Below are positions 15,093 to 15,549 of a DNA stretch of 15,549 nucleotides, one piece after another. Position numbers and translations under genes: made by a program. The first letter of the stretch is position 1, and every line of letters starts with the position of its first letter. This DNA comes from Bacillota bacterium (GTDB taxonomy: Bacteria; Bacillota; Clostridia; Lachnospirales; Lachnospiraceae). The stretch spans positions 1 to 15,549 of the forward strand of contig JAEZLY010000304.1 of the NCBI GenBank assembly GCA_023414985.1, read 5' to 3'. The notes under the pieces are model-generated. The model was not told where the DNA came from and did not search any database. It worked only from the letters and a program-made list of their open reading frames with translations.

Positions 15093-15123
15093 CGGTAACA
15101 TCATTATTCTATCACTGTTACCG
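15093..15123 (-). promoter_or_regulatory. Candidate ktrB promoter with overlapping operator
   Basis: CGGTAACA (15093-15100) and TGTTACCG (15116-15123) form a perfect 8-bp inverted repeat with 15 nt between. On the minus strand the spacer holds TAGAAT (15106-15111) preceded by TG one base upstream, an extended -10 without a good -35. A protein binding the repeat would cover the -10. The rest of 15037-15371 is AT-rich with no other gene, and the repeated word GTGTTAA occurs near 15153-15170. Confidence 0.45.
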
Positions 15124-15312
15124 TTAAAATGGTATAAAGAAAATGTACCAACGTGTTAATATTGTGTTAAAATTATTGCATTTGTATCAAATACTCAGGT
15201 CCAATATCTTCAAATTAGTCTTATTGTTATATATTGTCTGATAACATATCCGATATCTTCTTTTCATTATTTCCATATTACCCGATTTTCAATAGTATTC
15301 CCTCATTATCTA

Positions 15313-15340
15313 TGTTAAAATTAATTAGCCTGTCAGACAG
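15313..15340 (+). promoter_or_regulatory. Candidate promoter and palindrome for the AEC permease
   Basis: TG (15313-15314) one base before TAAAAT (15316-15321) gives an extended -10 on the plus strand; no good -35 is seen. The palindrome CTGTCAGACAG (15330-15340) follows at about the transcription start and could be an operator or a small hairpin. Confidence 0.4.
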
Positions 15341-15371
15341 CCAGGCAATATAATAAAAGGATTTGATCAGA

Positions 15372-15549
15372 TTGGACAATATTATACTTGCCATTCGTGT
15401 TGTATTCCCGCTTATGTTTATGATGGCAGTCGGCTATCTGCTAAAAGTAAAAAAGATCACGGACGAGCATTCCCTGAATGCAATGAATAAGATCGTATTT
15501 CGTGTCTTTCTGCCATTGCTGCTTTTTCTGAACATCTATTCCCTGGAAC
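15372..15549 (+). CDS. AEC family (auxin efflux carrier) permease, N-terminal fragment
   Basis: The first 59 codons are present and the gene runs off the right edge. The translation from TTG opens (M/L)DNIILAIRVVFPLMFMMA, then VGYLLKVKKI and FLPLLLFLNIYSLE, with two hydrophobic helices split by a short charged loop. This matches the start of AEC-family inner-membrane carriers, which export or exchange small organic acids or related solutes in bacteria. AAAGGA (15356-15361) lies 10 nt before the TTG at 15372; another in-frame TTG at 15363 is too close to it. It is divergent from ktrB. The substrate cannot be told from this fragment. Confidence 0.8.
   Translation, partial: MDNIILAIRVVFPLMFMMAVGYLLKVKKITDEHSLNAMNKIVFRVFLPLLLFLNIYSLE

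Overview
The window looks like chromosome of a spore-forming anaerobic Firmicute, most likely Clostridia of the Lachnospiraceae type. The evidence is strong GGAGG ribosome sites, sigma-A promoters of the TTGNNN/TATAAT kind, an alpha/beta small acid-soluble spore protein, and protein sequences typical of that group. The genus cannot be fixed from the sequence alone.

Layout. (1) 1-2416, all minus strand: the first 23 codons of trigger factor (tig), a tandem palindromic repeat, glmM, a second palindromic element, a strong intrinsic terminator and a spore DNA-binding protein gene. (2) 2920-3738, plus: a secreted or membrane-tethered transglutaminase-like protein behind a long AT-rich leader full of inverted repeats. 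(3) 4013-8091, plus: ddl and murF as a tight pair for the D-Ala-D-Ala end of peptidoglycan precursors, then a 217-bp giant-hairpin MITE-like insertion, then a sodium:alanine/glycine symporter. (4) 8115-10529, minus: a DJ-1/PfpI-family protein and a large choice-of-anchor-A protein with a proline-rich stalk and a cysteine-rich tail, probably a spore or cell surface protein. (5) 10742-15036, minus: a potassium-uptake cluster made of a KtrB/TrkH channel, a KtrA/TrkA RCK subunit, a CNNM/CorC-type membrane protein and a second, paralogous RCK subunit. (6) 15372 to the end, plus: the start of an AEC-family (auxin efflux carrier) permease.

How the genes fit together. GlmM makes glucosamine-1-phosphate, the entry to UDP-GlcNAc. 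Ddl and MurF make and attach D-Ala-D-Ala, and the neighbouring symporter could bring in alanine, so several genes serve cell-wall precursor supply. The Ktr/Trk cluster appears to be two transcription units, ktrB-ktrA1 and CNNM-ktrA2, the second with its own good promoter and terminator. The two RCK proteins align without gaps along nearly their whole length, which points to duplication.

The most unusual material is non-coding. It comprises a 90-bp tandem palindromic repeat that supplies the glmM stop codon and carries five copies of an extended -10 motif, a related element at 2012-2136, the giant-hairpin element right after murF, and an 8-bp perfect inverted repeat sitting over the presumed ktrB -10. 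I did not see a clear new multi-gene defence or biosynthetic system.
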